A DNA stretch of 64,000 nt, taken from Saprospiraceae bacterium. Lineage in GTDB: Bacteria > Bacteroidota > Bacteroidia > Chitinophagales > Saprospiraceae. A program made the position numbers and the translations under genes. Of this stretch, positions 1-8,294 are shown piece after piece; the first letter of the stretch is position 1, and every line of letters begins with the position of its first letter. The stretch is taken from NCBI GenBank assembly GCA_019187225.1, contig JABAQQ010000020.1:79327-143326 (forward strand), read 5' to 3'. The notes below the pieces were generated by a model. The model was given only the letters and a program-made list of their open reading frames with translations, made no database searches and had not been told where the DNA came from.

Positions 1-1511
1 CAGGCGCGCGGGTAAGTCATGTATTCGGCATAACGGAGCGTGGGCACCTGCTCCGTCCAGAGGTTGCCCTGACCGCCGAGGATGTATTTGGGATCCACGC
101 CGTCGGGCACCGGCTCGAAACTGTAGGATTTTTTGCAGCGCAGGTGCGCATAAATCGGCGGGTCAACCGTCGGGTCGCCTTGCGTATAATCGAGGTAAGC
201 AAATGTCGTGGGCGTCATCACCACATCGTGGCCCATTTGCGCGGCTTCGATGCCGCCTTTGGTGCCGCGCCAGCTCATCACCGTCGCTTCGGGCGAAATG
301 CCGCCTTCTAGTATTTCGTCCCAGCCGAGCAGTTTTTTGCCTTTGGCTTTGAGGATACCCTCTACCCTGTTCATAAAATAGCCCTGTAAATCCTCCACAT
401 GCCGGATGTTCAGTTTTTTCATCAGCGCCTGACATCCGGGGTCTTCTTTCCAGTAGCCCTTGTAACATTCGTCGCCGCCGACGTGGATATAGGGATTGGG
501 AAACAGCGCGGCGACTTCGGTAAACACCTTATCCAGAAACTCGTACACCTTTTCGTCCGACGGATTGAGCGTGTTCTCGATGTTCATCTTGAACGTGCCG
601 TTGCCGTACCAGTCGGCAAAATGCGTCCCGGGGTTCACTTTGGTATCGGGATTTTTGGTGCAACTCAATTCCGGATAAGCCGCAAGCGCCGCCATGCTGT
701 GGCCGGGCACGTCAATTTCGGGCACGATGGTCACGTTGCGCTCCTGGGCGTAGCGCACCACCTCGCGGATGTCGTCGTGGGTATAAAAACCGCCGTAGGT
801 GGTGGGTTCGCCCGGTTTGGGGTCGGCGCGCTCGCCGAAACGCCCCGCGCGCGCTACCCGCCATGCGCCGACCGAGGTGAGTTTGGGCAGCGATTTGATC
901 TCGATGCGCCAACCGTTGTCGTCGGTCAGGTGCCAGTGGAAAGTGTTGTATTTCAGGCGGGCGATCTCGTCTATATATTTCTTGACGTCTTCCTTGGAGA
1001 AAAAGTGCCGGCTTACGTCGAGCATGATGCCGCGCCAGCCGAAGCGCGGGTAATCCGTGATCTTCACCGCAGGAATGCTCCAGTTGGCCTGCACGGGTGT
1101 TTTGCTTTCGATCTCTTTGGGCAGGAGTTGCAGCAGGGTTTGCATGCCGTAAAACAAACCCGCCGGTTGGTTGGCCGTCAACACCACACCTTTCGGACCG
1201 GCATCGAGGGTATAACCTTCTTTGCCGAGCTTTTCATTGGGCGTGCTGTTCAGGTTCAGCTGAATGGACGACTTAAGGGCTCGTTGCGGTTTAAGGGCGA
1301 AGCCTGTCGGAGCATTCAGTTTTTGCGCCAGCATATCAGCCACAGTCTGTCCTGCAGGATTGTCGAAGCCGATGGTCGTTGCCTTCGTCAGGGCAAAAGA
1401 TCCGGTGAGTTGTTGTATTTCAACGGGTTGCGGGATCAGGTGGATGGGGGTGTTTTGAGCGGTCGCAGCAGCGAGCGCCAAAACAAGCGGGAGGAAAAGT
1501 AATTTTTTCAT
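1..1511 (-). CDS. Beta-N-acetylhexosaminidase (GH20), 3' end outside the window
   Basis: This gene removes terminal N-acetylhexosamines from glycans in the periplasm or at the cell surface. Translating the minus strand from the ATG at 1509-1511 gives about 503 residues with no stop before the edge. It opens with a signal peptide (MKKLLFLPLVLALAAATAQ), then a GH20 N-terminal domain (HLIPQPVEIQQL) and the TIM barrel with FHWHLTDDNGWRIEI. The catalytic Asp-Glu pair lies in HVGGDECYKGYW near 477-510, followed by GWDEILEGG and MSWRGTKGG, both typical of GH20. A long plus-strand frame over the same bases is a shadow. The family assignment is secure; the exact substrate (chitobiose, peptidoglycan or host glycan) cannot be told. 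Confidence 0.93.
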   Translation of the reverse strand, partial: MKKLLFLPLVLALAAATAQNTPIHLIPQPVEIQQLTGSFALTKATTIGFDNPAGQTVADMLAQKLNAPTGFALKPQRALKSSIQLNLNSTPNEKLGKEGYTLDAGPKGVVLTANQPAGLFYGMQTLLQLLPKEIESKTPVQANWSIPAVKITDYPRFGWRGIMLDVSRHFFSKEDVKKYIDEIARLKYNTFHWHLTDDNGWRIEIKSLPKLTSVGAWRVARAGRFGERADPKPGEPTTYGGFYTHDDIREVVRYAQERNVTIVPEIDVPGHSMAALAAYPELSCTKNPDTKVNPGTHFADWYGNGTFKMNIENTLNPSDEKVYEFLDKVFTEVAALFPNPYIHVGGDECYKGYWKEDPGCQALMKKLNIRHVEDLQGYFMNRVEGILKAKGKKLLGWDEILEGGISPEATVMSWRGTKGGIEAAQMGHDVVMTPTTFAYLDYTQGDPTVDPPIYAHLRCKKSYSFEPVPDGVDPKYILGGQGNLWTEQVPTLRYAEYMTYPRA

Positions 1512-1682
1512 CTTGCGAAACCGTTTTTGTCAGTTTTCGCGAAGGAAGAAAGGTTTTGGGACAGGGGCAAGCATATACACAAGATTTTCTCAAAACGCGC
1601 CTCGGTAACCGTCCTGGATCAATTTCCACATAAAAAGAGGAAATTGATTTATACTTGCCCGCACAAATACCGACCGGAAACG

Positions 1683-4600
1683 ATGAAACTCGACACGCTC
1701 TCCATCGCCAAATCGCTCCAGCCCGCCTACCGCATCCGCAACGTGGAGCGCAGCCAACTCGAACGCTTCAAAACCGAACTGAGGCGGCTGTTCCAAAGCA
1801 TCGAACACGCTTCCGGCGAATCCGAAGAGCATTTCAAAAACATCGTCGCCGATTTTCTCAAAAATGTCTGGTACCGTGACGAACATTACATCAACACCCG
1901 CGACCGGCAAGACCTTACCATCCGCACCGGCAAAACCGCCAAAGACCCCGTCGGCGTTATCATCGAAGCCAAGAAACCCGGCAACCGCGCCGAAATGATG
2001 AACGCCGAAAAACCCAACGCAAAAGCCCTCCACGAACTCCTCCGCTACTACCTCCATGAACGCCGGCAATCGGGCAACCGCGACATCAAACGCCTGATTA
2101 TCACCAACGTGGAGGAGTGGTTCGTTTTCGATGCCGCCGACTTCGAGCGACACATTTACAGCAATGCGGCTTTGTTGAAACAATATACCGACTGGCACGA
2201 AAAACGCCTCGGCGCGGGCAATACCGACTGGTTTTACAAAGAGATCGCCGCGCCGTTTTTTGAAAAAGAACTGCCGACGCTGGCCTGTACGCATTTCCGG
2301 CTCGACACTTTCCGCACCGCCGCTGAAAACAACGACGACGAGCAATTGCTCGACCTCTATAAAATCCTCTCGCCCGAACACCTGCTCAAAAAACCTTTCG
2401 CCAACGACGCCAACACCCTCAACAAACAATTCTACGACGAACTGCTCTACATCCTCGGGCTGGAAGAAGTGAAAGAAGGCAGCAAAAAACTCATCGAACG
2501 CGCCGGAAAACGCCGGCAGGAAGGCAGTCTGCTCGAAAACACGCTCAACAAACTCGACGTGACGGGCAAGTGGCGCAAAGCCCCCGACCTCGCCGGTTTT
2601 GGAGAAAAAGAAGAAGAACAGCGGTTCAGCATCGCCCTCGAACTCTGCATCGCCTGGCTCAACCGCATCCTGTTTCTCAAACTCCTCGAAGGCCAACTCA
2701 AACGCTGGAAACCCGCCGAGCCACTCAGCACTTTCCTCCGCGCCGATTTCATCAAAGACTTCGACGATCTTTCGCAACTTTTCTTTGAAGTCCTCAATCG
2801 CCCTTACGACCAACGCCGCCCCGCCGTGCAGCAACGCTACGGCAATTTGCCTTACCTCAACAGCAGCCTCTTCGAACCTACCACGCTCGAAGACGCCATT
2901 TTCAGCGTGGAAAGCCTCGACGACCGCGCCGAAATGAGCCTCGCGCCCAACACCGTGCTGCGCGACGCTAACGGCCAGCGCCGCAGCGGACGCATGAACA
3001 CGCTCCACTACCTGCTCGCTTTCCTCGATGCCTACGACTTCAGCAGCAGCGGCAAAGCCCGCGTACAGGCCGACAACCGCGACGTCATCAACGCCGCCGT
3101 GCTCGGCCTCATCTTCGAAAAAATAAACGGCTACCGCGACGGCTCTTTCTTCACGCCGGGTTTCATCACGATGTATATGTGCCGCGAAACGTTGCGCCGC
3201 GCCATTTTGCAAAAATTCAACGAACGCTACGGCTGGAACTGCGCCGATCTCGGCGAACTTTACAATCACCTCGAAACCAGTAAAATAGCCGAATACAACG
3301 AACTCGTCAACAGCCTGCGCATCTGCGACCCCGCCGTCGGCTCAGGCCATTTTCTCGTCAGCGCGCTCGACGAACTCATCGCCCTCAAGAGCGAACTCGA
3401 CATCCTCTGCGACCGCAATGGTCGCCGCCTGCGCGATGTGCGCGCCAGCGTCGGCAACGACGAACTCATCGTGACCGACACCGAAACCGACCAGCCCGTC
3501 GAGTATCGCCCCGGCGTGGCTGTCTCCCAGCGCATCCAGGAAGCCTTGTTTCACGAAAAACAAAGCCTCATCGAAAACTGCCTCTTCGGCGTGGACATCA
3601 ATCCCAAATCGGTCATGATTTGCCGCCTGCGGCTGTGGATCGAGTTGCTGAAACACGCTTATTTTAAAACGGCGGACGGTGGATGGCCTACGGTAGACGG
3701 CGGGCTGGAAACTTTGCCCAACATTGACATCAACATCAAGACAGGGAATTCATTGGTGAGCCGTTTCGCGCTCGGCGAAGATTTGAAAGGCGCATTAAAA
3801 AGCATCAAATACAGCATCAACGACTACCGGAATTTTGTCCGCGACTACAAAAATTCGAGAGATAAAGAGGTAAAAAGAGGGCTTTTGATGATTATTGATG
3901 AAATCAAGAATAATTTTCGTTCGGAAATCGGGCGCAATGACCCCAAAGTGACCCGCCTGCAAAAACTGACCAGCGAACTCTATCATCGCTTCACGGGCAA
4001 TTTCCTTTTCGAACCGGAAGTGCCTTATGGCGGGAAAAAGCAGCCCGCTGATTCTCTGGAAGCGAAGCGGGAAAAGGCGAAAGCGGAACTCGAAAAGGAA
4101 ATTGCCAAACTCAGCAGCGAAATAGAAGAAATCAAAAACAACAAGATTTTCAAAAACGCCTTCGAATGGCGTTTCGAATTCCCCGAAGTGCTCGACGACG
4201 ACGGACGTTTTGTCGGTTTCGATGTCGTGGTGGGCAATCCGCCCTACATCCGGCAGGAAGAACTCGGCGCGCAAAAGCCTCATTTACAGCAACATTATCA
4301 AACCTTTGCCGGTACCGCCGACCTCTACGTTTATTTCGTGGAACGCGGACTGAACGTGCTGCGTCCCGGAGGACAGTTCAGTTACATCCTGCCCAACAAG
4401 TGGATGCGCGCGGGCTACGGCGACCGTTTGCGCCAATTCGTCAAGGGCCGCCGGCTGCTCGCCGTCAGCGATTTCGGCGACTTGCCCGTGTTCGAGGAAG
4501 CCACGACTTACCCCTGCATTTTGGAAATGCAAAACGCTCCGGCGGACGACGATTTTTCAGCCGCCAACATCCAGACGCTTGATTTTCAAAACGGACTGCC

Positions 4601-5498
4601 GGAATACCTGCACCAAAACGCCTTCCGCGTCGGCATCGCGGGTTTGCAGGATTCGGGCTGGACGCTCAGCGACCAAAGCGTACAAAACCTGCTCGAAAAA
4701 CTCCGCCGCGCCGGAAAACCGCTCGGCGAATACGTGAACGGGAAAATTTACTACGGTATCAAAACCGGCCTGAACGAAGCCTTTGTCATTGACGCCGCCA
4801 CCCGTGAGCGTTTGATTTCCGAAGACCCGAAGAGTGGGGAAGTGATAAAACCGTTTTTGGCGGGAAGGGATATAAAAAGGTATCAGACGCCTGTGAGTGA
4901 TAAGTTCTTGATTTTCACAAGACGAGGGATAAAAATTGACGGTTACCCCGCGATAAAAAAACACTTGGAACAATTCAAAGAAAGACTAATGCCTAAGCCT
5001 AAAAATCATGTGGGCGATTGGCCGGGACGAAAAGAAGGCAGTTATCAATGGTTTGAAATTCAAGATTCTGTAGATTACTTCATTGAATTTGAAGAGCCTA
5101 AAATCATTTATCCCAATATTTGCAAACGACCTGAATTTACTTTTGATGAAAATGGTATTTATACTAATCAAAAATGCTTTATCATCTCGGTGGATGACGA
5201 TTTTCTAGTTGGCTATCTGAATTCGTCTGTTGTATTTTTCCTTTTCAGACAAATTTTGCCAAAACTGCGAGGCGATTTCTACGAACCCTCTTTTGTCTAT
5301 TTTTCAAAATTTCCAGTTCCTGAAATTTCCGAAACAGCCCAACAGCCCATCATCTCCCTCGTCACCCGCATCCTCGCCGCCAAACGCGCCGACCCGCAGG
5401 CCGACACTTCGGCGCTGGAGGCTGAGATAGACGGGCTGGTGTACCAGTTGTACGGCCTGACGGAGGAGGAAATCGGGATCGTGGAGGGCAAGGCCTGA
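1683..5498 (+). CDS. Type IIG restriction-modification enzyme (Eco57I-like)
   Basis: A single chain of 1271 residues combining endonuclease, N6-adenine methyltransferase and target recognition. The N-terminal part has a PD-(D/E)xK-type signature, Asp77 followed by GVIIEAKKPG (Glu95-x-Lys97). The SAM-binding motif I, DPAVGSGHFL, is near residue 550 and the catalytic NPPYIRQEE motif near 850. The C-terminal 250 residues match the position of the target-recognition domain. I chose the ATG at 1683 over the upstream in-frame start at 1527 because MKLDTLSIAKSL begins the recognisable domain. The target-recognition part (about 4835-5335) is visibly AT-richer than the rest, as if exchanged. The stop lies inside the first of two palindromic repeats. 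No separate methylase or specificity gene is present. Confidence 0.9.
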   Translation: MKLDTLSIAKSLQPAYRIRNVERSQLERFKTELRRLFQSIEHASGESEEHFKNIVADFLKNVWYRDEHYINTRDRQDLTIRTGKTAKDPVGVIIEAKKPGNRAEMMNAEKPNAKALHELLRYYLHERRQSGNRDIKRLIITNVEEWFVFDAADFERHIYSNAALLKQYTDWHEKRLGAGNTDWFYKEIAAPFFEKELPTLACTHFRLDTFRTAAENNDDEQLLDLYKILSPEHLLKKPFANDANTLNKQFYDELLYILGLEEVKEGSKKLIERAGKRRQEGSLLENTLNKLDVTGKWRKAPDLAGFGEKEEEQRFSIALELCIAWLNRILFLKLLEGQLKRWKPAEPLSTFLRADFIKDFDDLSQLFFEVLNRPYDQRRPAVQQRYGNLPYLNSSLFEPTTLEDAIFSVESLDDRAEMSLAPNTVLRDANGQRRSGRMNTLHYLLAFLDAYDFSSSGKARVQADNRDVINAAVLGLIFEKINGYRDGSFFTPGFITMYMCRETLRRAILQKFNERYGWNCADLGELYNHLETSKIAEYNELVNSLRICDPAVGSGHFLVSALDELIALKSELDILCDRNGRRLRDVRASVGNDELIVTDTETDQPVEYRPGVAVSQRIQEALFHEKQSLIENCLFGVDINPKSVMICRLRLWIELLKHAYFKTADGGWPTVDGGLETLPNIDINIKTGNSLVSRFALGEDLKGALKSIKYSINDYRNFVRDYKNSRDKEVKRGLLMIIDEIKNNFRSEIGRNDPKVTRLQKLTSELYHRFTGNFLFEPEVPYGGKKQPADSLEAKREKAKAELEKEIAKLSSEIEEIKNNKIFKNAFEWRFEFPEVLDDDGRFVGFDVVVGNPPYIRQEELGAQKPHLQQHYQTFAGTADLYVYFVERGLNVLRPGGQFSYILPNKWMRAGYGDRLRQFVKGRRLLAVSDFGDLPVFEEATTYPCILEMQNAPADDDFSAANIQTLDFQNGLPEYLHQNAFRVGIAGLQDSGWTLSDQSVQNLLEKLRRAGKPLGEYVNGKIYYGIKTGLNEAFVIDAATRERLISEDPKSGEVIKPFLAGRDIKRYQTPVSDKFLIFTRRGIKIDGYPAIKKHLEQFKERLMPKPKNHVGDWPGRKEGSYQWFEIQDSVDYFIEFEEPKIIYPNICKRPEFTFDENGIYTNQKCFIISVDDDFLVGYLNSSVVFFLFRQILPKLRGDFYEPSFVYFSKFPVPEISETAQQPIISLVTRILAAKRADPQADTSALEAEIDGLVYQLYGLTEEEIGIVEGKA
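3671..3702 (+). repeat. In-frame short-word repeat inside the type IIG gene
   Basis: Repeated words of the type GGACGGTGGA / GGTAGACGG encode the Gly/Asp-rich stretch TADGGWPTVDGGLE between the methylase motifs. The same words, reverse-complemented, occur in frame in the acyltransferase gene at 50273-50303, so this looks like an insertion of a dispersed repeat rather than ancestral protein sequence. Confidence 0.45.
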
Positions 5499-5501
5499 GC
5501 G

Positions 5502-5534
5502 ACGTTTACGAAACCTCGAAGGTTTCGTAAACGT
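5502..5534. repeat. REP palindrome, copy 1
   Basis: A 33-bp palindrome with perfect 15-bp arms (ACGTTTACGAAACCT and its complement) around a 3-nt loop CGA. It overlaps nothing coding but starts 3 bp after the type IIG stop, and may also end that transcript. It is the first half of a tandem duplication of about 53 bp that includes the tail of the upstream gene. Confidence 0.9.
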
Positions 5535-5554
5535 GGGAACGAGAAGCCTGAGCG

Positions 5555-5587
5555 ACGTTTACGAAACCTTCGAGGTTTCGTAAACGT
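5555..5587. repeat. REP palindrome, copy 2
   Basis: Same 15-bp arms as copy 1, loop TCG. The flanking bases AAGCCTGAGCG before it duplicate the end of the type IIG gene, so the pair arose by tandem duplication. It lies 33 bp upstream of the transposase start. Confidence 0.9.
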
Positions 5588-5620
5588 GGGGAAACATGAA
5601 AACATAAAATCTTATACACC

Positions 5621-6286
5621 ATGAAAACAAATTACTGGGAAAAACTCGAACCTGACGTCATCTATCACATCTACAACCGGACAGTCGGCAAAGACAACCT
5701 GTTCAACAACGACGGCAACTATCAATTTTTCCTCAATCAATGGAAAACCTACCTGCCTTATCTGGATGTGTATGCATACTGTCTGATGCCCAACCATTTT
5801 CATTTTCTTGCTAAAGTAAAACCAGTGGATGCCGAACTGGGAAAGCATCTTGACGAACAAAGAACCAAGAAGAGCCAACAATTCATCGAAGGAGAAATAC
5901 CGTATTCAGAATACCTGGAAGACCAATTCAAGCGATTTTTCAGCAGTTATGCGCTGGCGTACAACAAACAACAAGACCGTCACGGGGCACTTTTCCAAAA
6001 GCGGTTCAAGCGTATTTCGGTGATAGACGAGTACAAACTGCATTATCTGTTGGCTTACATCCATCACAACCCTTTGCACCATCATTTTTGCCACGCATAC
6101 ACGGATTGGAAATACTCGTCTTGGTCGGCTTATCTAAACTTGCACCAGCCGTCCCTTTTGAACAGAGAAGAAGTATTGAGTTGGTTCGACGCGGATATGA
6201 AAAAGGCGCAAGAGCGATTTCTAAAATACCACGAGGATTTCAGGATAGATAAAAAGATGGAAAATGAGACGTTTGAGGATGATTAG
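5621..6286 (+). CDS. REP-associated tyrosine transposase (RAYT, IS200-like Y1 domain)
   Basis: 221 residues with the Y1 transposase/RAYT layout: an N-terminal IYHIYNRTVGKDNLF segment, the metal-binding HUH-type motif in CLMPNHFHFL (residues about 50-60), and a C-terminal half with YILAYIHHNP-like sequence (LLAYIHHNPLHHH). Members of this family are single-copy, domesticated relatives of IS200 transposases that nick and spread REP palindromes. The gene is flanked by two perfect REP palindromes upstream and a decayed one downstream, the arrangement expected for a RAYT with its cognate REPs. No terminal IS ends or target-site duplications were seen, so it is unlikely to be an ordinary IS. The start at MKTNYWEK follows an AT-rich leader. 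Confidence 0.9.
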   Translation: MKTNYWEKLEPDVIYHIYNRTVGKDNLFNNDGNYQFFLNQWKTYLPYLDVYAYCLMPNHFHFLAKVKPVDAELGKHLDEQRTKKSQQFIEGEIPYSEYLEDQFKRFFSSYALAYNKQQDRHGALFQKRFKRISVIDEYKLHYLLAYIHHNPLHHHFCHAYTDWKYSSWSAYLNLHQPSLLNREEVLSWFDADMKKAQERFLKYHEDFRIDKKMENETFEDD

Positions 6287-6301
6287 GCGCTACGTTTCGC
6301 C

Positions 6302-6323
6302 ACGTTTACGAAACCTTCAAGGT
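6302..6323. repeat. Degenerate REP palindrome, copy 3
   Basis: The left arm ACGTTTACGAAACCT is intact, followed by loop TCA and only AAGGT of the right arm, after which the match breaks off. It lies 16 bp after the transposase stop and completes the flanking set. Confidence 0.7.
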
Positions 6324-6385
6324 CTATCGATTAGCATGAAAACAAACCTGAAATTTTCCGCCAAAAATCCGTAGATTTGCCTCCC

Positions 6386-6667
6386 ATGACAGCACGAGAA
6401 ACATACATCCGCCATCGCCGCCCTTTGTTCTGGTCGGTGAGCGAGGACAAACTGTCCGGCATCAGCGACGAGTTGCTGGTGGAGACCGTGCTCAACTACG
6501 GCACGCTCGACGATGTGCGGGAATTGATAAAACTGCTGGGTTTGCAACAAACGGCCGCCATTTTTTACAAAACTTCGACCAACCGCCCCCGGCACAACTA
6601 TTTCCCGGAAGTGGCCAATTTCTTTCGTCTTTACTTCAATCGCCATGCACCCGGAGATACTGTCTGA
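6386..6667 (+). CDS. DUF6922-like small protein, putative antitoxin partner
   Basis: 93 residues (MTARETYIRHRRPLFWSVSEDKL...). The sequence FWSVSEDKLSG...VETVLNYGTLDDVRELIKLLG fits the short DUF6922-type proteins that usually precede AbiEii-like nucleotidyltransferases. An in-frame TTG at 6377 is possible, but the ATG at 6386 is preferred; TAGATTTG at 6372-6379 matches a Bacteroidota -7 box and would give a leaderless transcript. Its end overlaps the next gene by 23 bp, indicating translational coupling. The role as antitoxin is inferred from position only. Confidence 0.7.
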   Translation: MTARETYIRHRRPLFWSVSEDKLSGISDELLVETVLNYGTLDDVRELIKLLGLQQTAAIFYKTSTNRPRHNYFPEVANFFRLYFNRHAPGDTV

Positions 6668-7259
6668 ACAACAGCGCCTGTTGCTGCCTTTTGTACAAAG
6701 CCTGAAGCGGGAGTATTATCTTGTCGGCGGCACAGCGATAGCTCTTCACATCGGGCACCGACAATCCATTGACTTTGATTTGTTTAAAAAAGGAATTGTA
6801 CGCCGCGAAAAATTGGCGCAAAATCTCCGGCAGCAAGGTTTTGAGTTTCAGTTGCTGTTCGCGAATACCGAAAGTTTCCATGTATCGGTTGAAGGCGTAA
6901 AACTCACTTTTTTTCAATTCCCATTCGACATTCCCGCAAAAACGACCTTTGAGGGTATTCGTATGCCCGATTTGTTGCACCTCGCGGCGATGAAATCTTA
7001 TGCGTTGGGCAGACGGGCGAAATGGAAGGATTATCTGGATTTGTACTTCATATTGCGCGACTATTTTTCACTGACTGACGTGATTAAAAAAGCCGAGACC
7101 TTATTTCCCGCGCTATTTTCTCCGAAATTGTTTCGCCAGCAACTGTGTTATTTTGATGATGTGGACTACACTGAGGAAGTGATCTATATGCTGGGCCACG
7201 AAGTCGGAGAAGAAGAGGTGAAAGATTTCCTGATCAATATTGCCACTAAAACACTATGA
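6645..7259 (+). CDS. AbiEii-type nucleotidyltransferase, putative toxin
   Basis: 204 residues with the minimal nucleotidyltransferase signature: YLVGGTAIALHIGHRQSIDFDLF near residues 25-47 contains the GG-T/A and D-x-D catalytic pattern, and KDYLDLYFIL further on is the conserved central motif of AbiEii proteins. Such proteins act as toxins by nucleotidylating RNA or protein targets and are neutralised by a co-transcribed partner, here the overlapping 93-residue protein. Together with the type IIG enzyme and RAYT it forms a small defence/mobility block. Whether this pair gives phage resistance is not shown by sequence. Confidence 0.82.
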   Translation: MHPEILSEQQRLLLPFVQSLKREYYLVGGTAIALHIGHRQSIDFDLFKKGIVRREKLAQNLRQQGFEFQLLFANTESFHVSVEGVKLTFFQFPFDIPAKTTFEGIRMPDLLHLAAMKSYALGRRAKWKDYLDLYFILRDYFSLTDVIKKAETLFPALFSPKLFRQQLCYFDDVDYTEEVIYMLGHEVGEEEVKDFLINIATKTL

Positions 7260-7335
7260 TAATTTTGTTCGTGCCGCACTTTGTTGATTTCCGTGTTATA
7301 TGGCAATTTAAATCAACTGGAAGTAGAGGTTAGAT

Positions 7336-8268
7336 TCAGATATTTGGCAACTCCACCGCCACCTTCCCCCAAAACGCATCGTCGAGCAAGCGGGCGCTGC
7401 CGATCAGGGCGGCTGTTTCGTACAGGCGGGAGGCCGATATTTTGGTAAGAACACCCGCCCGTTGCAGGTCGTCGCGAAAAGCGGCTTCGAAGAGCGGCAG
7501 CGCGTGCGCGATGTTGCCGCCGATGACGAGGATTTCCGCGCCGAATGTTTTGAGCCACGGAGCGAGGCATTCCGCCAGGTTGTGCCCGAATTGTTCAAAA
7601 AGACTTTTTACGCTGCCATCGGCGCCGGCTTTATCCATCAATACTTTCACGCCTTCCGCTTGCTCTCCTGTTCGTTTTTCATATTCCTGTAAGAACCATT
7701 TCGTGGAAAAATAGTCGTCGGCGATGCTGTCTTTGAACGGCAGGTGCCACAGGCAGCCCTCTTTCGGCACATCTTCCCGCGCTACCACCGGTACGCCGCC
7801 GTCTATAAAAGCGGAACCGAAACCCGTGCCTAAAGTGATCACGACTACTTTTTGAAAACCTTTGCCTTCTCCGAGCCATGCCTCCCCCACCGCAAAAGCG
7901 GTCGCATCGTTCAGGAAACGCATGGGCAGGTCGTCCTTCATCGCCAGCAGCGGATCCAACGCGGAAGGAATGTGCACCCCGTACAATTTCGGGAACTTGT
8001 GTTGCATCCTCGAAATGCCGTTGCGGTATTCGAAGGGACCGGGAATGGCGAAGCCGATGCCCGCCAGTTGCGTTGCGTCCACTTTCGCGATCGTTTCATT
8101 CAATGCCTTCGCCCAGTTGTGCAGGATGACGCCCAAGGCAGCATCGTGTCGGTACGATGCCCGCGAAAGGGTGCCTTCCAGCACCCTGCCTTCCCGGATG
8201 TGTACCGCCGCGCAGGTAATGTGCGTGCCGCCGATATCGACGCCGATGGAGATGTTTTTTTGTGTCAT
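7336..8268 (-). CDS. ROK-family sugar kinase (glucokinase-like)
   Basis: 310 residues of the actin-fold ROK family, which phosphorylates glucose or related hexoses with ATP in the cytosol. Visible are the N-terminal phosphate loop GVDIGGTHITCAAV, the sugar-binding/catalytic FLNDATAFAVGEAWLGEG, and the second ATP-binding loop ITLGTGFGSAFI. The usual zinc-binding CxCGxxGC motif of regulatory ROK proteins is absent and there is no N-terminal HTH, so it is a kinase rather than a repressor. It is a stand-alone gene; the nearest minus-strand neighbour upstream is the M48-like/TPR gene ending at 8295. Substrate could be glucose, N-acetylglucosamine or N-acetylmannosamine. Confidence 0.85.
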   Translation of the reverse strand: MTQKNISIGVDIGGTHITCAAVHIREGRVLEGTLSRASYRHDAALGVILHNWAKALNETIAKVDATQLAGIGFAIPGPFEYRNGISRMQHKFPKLYGVHIPSALDPLLAMKDDLPMRFLNDATAFAVGEAWLGEGKGFQKVVVITLGTGFGSAFIDGGVPVVAREDVPKEGCLWHLPFKDSIADDYFSTKWFLQEYEKRTGEQAEGVKVLMDKAGADGSVKSLFEQFGHNLAECLAPWLKTFGAEILVIGGNIAHALPLFEAAFRDDLQRAGVLTKISASRLYETAALIGSARLLDDAFWGKVAVELPNI

Positions 8269-8294
8269 GATATAATTGTTTGAATGGGGTGCGT

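Noticed and set aside
399-1502. Long plus-strand open frame (367 residues)
   Set aside because: Antisense to the GH20 gene, whose catalytic motifs are on the minus strand; the frame has no domain and is rich in Arg, Gly and His as typical for a shadow.
1590-3269. Long minus-strand open frame (559 residues)
   Set aside because: Antisense to the type IIG gene; full of Glu/Phe/Val runs that reflect complementary codon use.
5493-5590. CRISPR-like pair of repeats
   Set aside because: Only two units, palindromic, with no spacers or cas genes; they are REP sequences.
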